From the NCBI GenBank assembly GCA_943331445.1, contig CALQLO010000005.1, positions 1 through 64,000 of the forward strand: a stretch of 64,000 bases of DNA, read 5' to 3'. The notes beneath the pieces were generated by a model. That model saw only the letters and a program-made list of their open reading frames with translations. It ran no database searches and had not been told where the DNA came from. Positions 60,771 to 64,000 of the stretch are shown here, piece after piece. The stretch comes from Akkermansia muciniphila (GTDB lineage: Bacteria > Verrucomicrobiota > Verrucomicrobiia > Opitutales > UBA953). Each line of letters starts with the position of its first letter. Position 1 is the stretch's first letter. The position numbers and the translations under genes are program-made.

Positions 60771-61964
60771 ATGAAGTTCAAAAACTTCCCAATCTACCGC
60801 ATTGAGTGGGTGACCTCTGCCTTCCTCATCGGTACGGCCTTCCTTTCGCTGACGGTGGTGCCCTGGTTCCTTTGGACCCAGTTCAACCTGCCGGTCGACG
60901 CTGCCAACAAGGTCCATGGCTGGGGCTTTGTCTGGGCATTGTTCGTCTTTTATTACTACGCCACGGGCTTTGGTATCACCCTGGGCTACCACCGCCTGTT
61001 CTCCCATATCTCCTTCAAGGCCAAGTGGCCGGTGAAGCTCTTCGTGCTGCTCTTCGGTGCCGCTTCTTTCGAAAATTCGGCCCATGATTGGTGCGCCGAC
61101 CACCGTATCCACCATAAGCACGTGGATGAAGATGAAGACCCGTATGATATCTCCAAGGGCTTCTTTTACGCCCATATCGGCTGGCTTCTCTTCCGCCTCA
61201 AGCCGCCGGCCCCCATCACGAACGTCAAGGACCTCGAAGCCGACCCCCTCGTCATGTGGCAGCACCGCTACGTCCAATGGATCGGTGCTTTCGTGGGCTT
61301 CGTGGTGCCGGCGATTCTGGGCTACGCTTACGCCAAGATCTTTTACCCCGAGTATGACAATGCCGGCATGACGGCTCTCGCCGCCTTCCTTATCGCCGGC
61401 CTGCTCCGCACGGTCGTCGTCCAGCAAGGCACGTTTTGCATTAACTCGCTCTGCCATATGATCGGCCGCCAGCCTTACTCCACCGATCACAGCGCGCGCG
61501 ACAGCGGCGCGGTCGCGCTCCTCACCTTCGGCGAGGGTTACCATAACTATCACCACGAATTCCAGCACGACTACCGTAACGGCGTGAAGCCCTGGCAGTT
61601 CGATCCGACGAAGTGGATTATCTGGACGCTCTCCAAGGTCGGCCTCACCGAAGACCTCCGCCGCGTGCCGGATTCCCGTATCATGGCCGCCGAGCTCAAG
61701 GAAAAGAGCCGTACGCTCGGTCGTGATATCGATTCCCTGGCCGCCCGCCTAGATGAGCGCTCCCGCGAATTGAAAGCGAAGACGATTACCGCTGCCCACG
61801 AACTCGCCACCGAACTTGCCCGCCGCGCCGAAGCCTTGAAAGAAGCCGCCGCGACGAAGGCCGATGTGGCCCATGAAACGATGGTCGAGCTGCGCGGCTT
61901 GCTGAATCAGGCAGCCTCCTACCTCGAAGTGCTCCGTCGCGCCGACGCGGGTTCCGCCGCCTAA
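60771..61964 (+). CDS. Acyl-CoA/acyl-lipid desaturase (fatty acid desaturase) with C-terminal coiled coil
   Basis: The 397-residue di-iron membrane enzyme inserts a double bond in fatty acyl chains. The three His boxes are complete: LGYHRLFSH (HRxxxH-type), DHRIHHKH and GEGYHNYHHEFQHDYRNG. Membrane segments lie around residues 15-35, 50-70, 90-105, 165-190 and 200-225. After the catalytic part, residues about 300-390 form a Lys/Arg/Glu/Ala-rich helix (ELKEKSRTLGRDIDSLAARLDERSRELKAK and on) that looks like a long coiled coil not normally seen in this class. The gene stops 4 bases inside the convergent gene at 61961. Confidence 0.92.
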   Translation: MKFKNFPIYRIEWVTSAFLIGTAFLSLTVVPWFLWTQFNLPVDAANKVHGWGFVWALFVFYYYATGFGITLGYHRLFSHISFKAKWPVKLFVLLFGAASFENSAHDWCADHRIHHKHVDEDEDPYDISKGFFYAHIGWLLFRLKPPAPITNVKDLEADPLVMWQHRYVQWIGAFVGFVVPAILGYAYAKIFYPEYDNAGMTALAAFLIAGLLRTVVVQQGTFCINSLCHMIGRQPYSTDHSARDSGAVALLTFGEGYHNYHHEFQHDYRNGVKPWQFDPTKWIIWTLSKVGLTEDLRRVPDSRIMAAELKEKSRTLGRDIDSLAARLDERSRELKAKTITAAHELATELARRAEALKEAAATKADVAHETMVELRGLLNQAASYLEVLRRADAGSAA

Positions 61965-62434
61965 GCCCCGGCCTGACCTGTCAGCTCTTTCATCAGCTCG
62001 AGGATTCGTCCTTCGATCTGAGGAAGGGCTTCCGTGGGCTGGGCGAAGTCGATGTCGTGCACGGTCCAATAATCAATTCGGTCCGCCCATTCAGGGTGAG
62101 ACTGGAGCATCATGGCGTAATGTTCGTCCCGCTTGAGGGCGATGGTCCGGTGGGCGCGCTCCAGGTCTTCGCGCCTCAGCTGGGTGGGGGCCGCCCCGGT
62201 CAGCTCCAGCGGAATGCCCAGTTCGCCTAGGCGTTTTTCGGTGTCCCGGGAGATCAGGGTGGGCTCATCGGCGACCAAAGAGGTGAGGAGGCCGCGTGAA
62301 AAGGCCCGGGCGGGATGCCCCGTCCGGCGGGCATGCCAGTTGAATAAGGCCTCGGCGTGGCGGCTCCGGTAGAAGTTGCCCGTACAGACGAACAGGAAAA
62401 GGGGGCCAGAATCTGCGCTTGTGCGTTGGGACAT
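61961..62434 (-). CDS. Low-molecular-weight protein tyrosine phosphatase-like protein
   Basis: The 157-residue protein has the P-loop LFVCTGNFYRSRHAEALF, where Cys and Arg match the C(X)5R phosphatase motif and Ser follows Arg as in LMW-PTP. The usual C-terminal DPY general-acid motif is not seen; the corresponding region is WTVHDIDFAQP, so Asp143 or Asp145 may serve. Family members dephosphorylate tyrosine or reduce arsenate; arsenate reductase-specific Cys pairs are absent. It is divergent from the lipoprotein gene at 62470. Confidence 0.8.
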   Translation of the reverse strand: MSQRTSADSGPLFLFVCTGNFYRSRHAEALFNWHARRTGHPARAFSRGLLTSLVADEPTLISRDTEKRLGELGIPLELTGAAPTQLRREDLERAHRTIALKRDEHYAMMLQSHPEWADRIDYWTVHDIDFAQPTEALPQIEGRILELMKELTGQAGA

Positions 62435-62469
62435 GCTCGGTAGAGTCCCCGCAACCTAACCTCACTGCC

Positions 62470-62718
62470 ATGGTACGCAATCTGTTCGTTCTCTCCCTCC
62501 TTTCCTTCGCTGTTGTCGGTTGCATGGGCCCTAAGAAGGGTCCTAGCCCCGTCACCGACGGCGGCGTTGACACCACGGCGCTTCCGGCCGCAGGTCTCGT
62601 CCCGGTCAACACGACCTTGACGCCTGATCCGGCTCCGGCTGCTCCGGCTGCCCCAGCCAAGAAGGCTCCCGCTAAGTCGAAGGGCAAGCTGCCCCTCGGC
62701 AACTCTAGCAATAAGTAA
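62470..62718 (+). CDS. Small lipoprotein, Ala/Pro/Lys-rich
   Basis: The 82-residue product begins MVRNLFVLSLLSFAVVGC, a lipoprotein signal (lipobox VVGC, Cys18), and continues as a low-complexity Pro/Ala/Lys chain (PAPAAPAAPAKKAPAKSKGK) without motif. The function is unknown; the basic, Pro-rich tail might contact peptidoglycan. It stands alone between two minus-strand genes. Confidence 0.75.
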   Translation: MVRNLFVLSLLSFAVVGCMGPKKGPSPVTDGGVDTTALPAAGLVPVNTTLTPDPAPAAPAAPAKKAPAKSKGKLPLGNSSNK

Positions 62719-62728
62719 GCCGTACGGC

Positions 62729-63658
62729 TTACATCAACGACACTTCGGTGACGAAGGTGTCGACCTGACCGGGCTCCGCAAAACGGAGCCCGTTCTTATG
62801 TTCGGGGCTGTTGGGCGGGCCCATCCACGGTTCCACGCAATAGAACGGCGCCTCAGGGTCCGCGGTCCAGGTGACGACGGTCGCCCAGCTGCCCGGAATC
62901 GCTTCTTCGCCGACTTTCACGGTGATGTCTTCTTCCCCTGACTTGGGGCCGAAGCTGAGCGTGGCCGATTTCAGGTTGGTGAAGATGCAGTCGGAGAGAT
63001 GCGGGTTATCGAAACCAATCTCGCTCGCGCCTTTGAGCTCAGCGAACGGCACAAGCTTCCCGTCGGCGGCATGCCGCCATTGTTTCTTTGACGGGATCTT
63101 AATGACATAATCGCGCCGGCTCAGGCCCGCATGCCATGGCAGCGTGAAATAGAAGTGATGCCCAGCGCACCAGGGCAGGGGCTTGCTGTCGCGATTCTCA
63201 AACTCAAAAGTGATCCGCAGGAAGAGCTCAAGGAAGTCGAAGCGAATCCGGAAGTCATACGCGAAGGGGTAGCAGCTCCGCCCCCGCTCGTCTTGCACTA
63301 AGCGCACGACGGCATACTTGGGGCCGCTCTCGACGATTTCAAAGACGGCATCACGGGCGAAGCCGTGCTGGGGCATGGGCCGCTTGACGCCATCCGCAGC
63401 CTTCCAAGCGAACTTCTCCCCGTCTGCGTAATTGCGCCCCATGAAGGGGAAGAGAATGGGGTTTCCGCCTCGGACGTGCCCGATTTTATCGAGCTCCATG
63501 GGTGCCCCTTCCGGCCAGAAAAGGATTTCCCGATGCCCAGTCGGCACATCGAGCTTCCAGCGCATCAGCCGAGCGCCGCGCGTCAGGCAGGTCTCATAGG
63601 TCGAAGCGCCGACTTTCCACCGCTCCATGGGCACGCCGTTCTCTTCAAAGCTCTGCAT
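62729..63658 (-). CDS. Aldose 1-epimerase family protein
   Basis: The 309-residue product has the galactose-mutarotase-like fold pattern. GNPILFPFMGRNY is the substrate-loop Asn-Pro, then MPQHGFARDAVFEIVE (His in QHGF), WCAGHHFYFTLP (catalytic His) and YCVEPWMGPPNSPEHKNGL (catalytic Glu in CVEPW). It interconverts alpha and beta anomers of sugars or sugar phosphates. The CVEPWMGPP form resembles the YeaD/hexose-6-phosphate mutarotase-type branch, but I would not fix the substrate. Confidence 0.88.
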   Translation of the reverse strand: MQSFEENGVPMERWKVGASTYETCLTRGARLMRWKLDVPTGHREILFWPEGAPMELDKIGHVRGGNPILFPFMGRNYADGEKFAWKAADGVKRPMPQHGFARDAVFEIVESGPKYAVVRLVQDERGRSCYPFAYDFRIRFDFLELFLRITFEFENRDSKPLPWCAGHHFYFTLPWHAGLSRRDYVIKIPSKKQWRHAADGKLVPFAELKGASEIGFDNPHLSDCIFTNLKSATLSFGPKSGEEDITVKVGEEAIPGSWATVVTWTADPEAPFYCVEPWMGPPNSPEHKNGLRFAEPGQVDTFVTEVSLM

Positions 63659-63703
63659 GACGAGAGCAAACGCCCCCGCCGCTCGGTGGCAAACGCGGAC
63701 TTC

Positions 63704-64000
63704 CTAGCGGCGAGGCGGCCACGGCCAGAACGCCGAGACCCTCCGCTGGGTGTCCGCATACGCAGAGCCCTTCGAGCGCAGTAATTGCTGCTCGGTCAGA
63801 GGCACGCCCGTCACGTGATTGAGCAGGTAATACATGATGGCCACACACGCCAGTCCGGGGATGCCGCGGTAGGTGCTGTTGTAACTCATGAGCAGGAATC
63901 CGACCCAGACGAGCCACTCACCAAAGTAATTCGGATGACGGCTCCACGACCAGAGTCCCCGCTCACAGACTTTCCCTTGGTTGGCGGGATCTTTCTTGAA
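63704..64000 (-). CDS. DUF1295-type membrane protein (steroid 5-alpha reductase/ICMT-like), C-terminal part, partial
   Basis: The frame stays open to the right edge of the window (reading upstream of the ATG at 63889 gives GLWSWSRHPNYFGEWLVWVGFLL), so the start is beyond base 64000. Ninety-eight residues are visible. The conserved motif WSRHPNYFGEW and the tail TGVPLTEQQLLRSKGSAYADTQRRVSAFWPWPPR are typical of DUF1295. The visible membrane segments are LVWVGFLLM and GLACVAIMYYLL. The exact reaction of bacterial members is unknown. Confidence 0.88.
   Translation of the reverse strand, partial: FKKDPANQGKVCERGLWSWSRHPNYFGEWLVWVGFLLMSYNSTYRGIPGLACVAIMYYLLNHVTGVPLTEQQLLRSKGSAYADTQRRVSAFWPWPPRR

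Noticed and set aside
1-64000. Prophage, insertion sequence or toxin-antitoxin locus
   Set aside because: No integrase, transposase, phage structural gene or recognisable toxin pair is seen; gene content is housekeeping and envelope-related throughout.

Overview
The window is a dense, chromosome-like stretch of bacterial DNA of high GC content with about 62 protein genes, two tRNA genes and no insertion sequence, prophage or CRISPR array. Gene content points to the phylum Verrucomicrobiota, probably an Opitutae-type lineage. The main evidence is the C-terminus of an Amuc_1098-type type IV pilus secretin, a Gld-type ABC transporter operon with DUF4340 and AsmA-like proteins, tandem GYF_2/Yip1-type membrane proteins, FolE2, an archaeal-type ProRS, and many small lipoproteins. 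The assignment is inference from gene families; no rRNA gene is present to confirm it.

Layout. 1-1.9 kb: secretin end and a 5'-3' exonuclease. 1.9-5.6 kb (minus): two paralogous helical proteins, a CvpA-like membrane protein and an APH-fold kinase. 5.7-10.2 kb (plus): tRNA-Thr, folE2, tRNA-Arg, two GYF_2 membrane proteins, a DUF2752 protein and a NucA-type nuclease. 10.2-20.9 kb (minus): prmB, accB-accC, and a five-gene operon (ABC ATPase, permease, GldG, DUF4340, AsmA-like). 21-26.6 kb: YncE/phosphoesterase, YfgM-like protein, phosphohexomutase, lipoprotein. 26.6-36.2 kb (minus): aroB, ftsY, an S10-NusB fusion, ribH, ribBX, a secreted protein, comEC, folK, folB. 36.4-46.9 kb (plus): carB, an FKBP, a TolC-MacA-MacB efflux operon and two tandem esterases. 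46.9-48.1 kb (minus): outer-membrane barrel and cyclophilin. 48.2-55.2 kb (plus): thiS-thiE-like-thiE-thiG, tlyA, rpsR, tsaC, prmC, proS. 55.2-64 kb: xseA, a beta-hydroxyacid dehydrogenase, a palindromic repeat cluster, pyruvate kinase, trmB, a fatty-acid desaturase, an LMW-PTP-like protein, a lipoprotein, an aldose epimerase and a truncated DUF1295 protein.

The most notable discovery candidate is at 28644-29426. It is one reading frame in which a ribosomal protein S10 (NusE) domain with a shortened ribosome-binding loop is fused through a Pro/Ala-rich linker to a complete NusB. S10 and NusB are known to form a heterodimer in processive transcription antitermination, so this looks like a covalent, ribosome-independent antitermination module. 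It lies between ribH and ftsY. The ribB-type gene upstream carries a GTP cyclohydrolase II domain that has lost all its zinc cysteines.

Other observations include a 137-bp perfect direct repeat starting exactly at the start codons of the two GYF_2 genes, BIME-like composite palindromes bounded by GGGTAGGG/CCCTACCC, and a 22-nt palindrome found in three intergenic regions between 55 and 60 kb.
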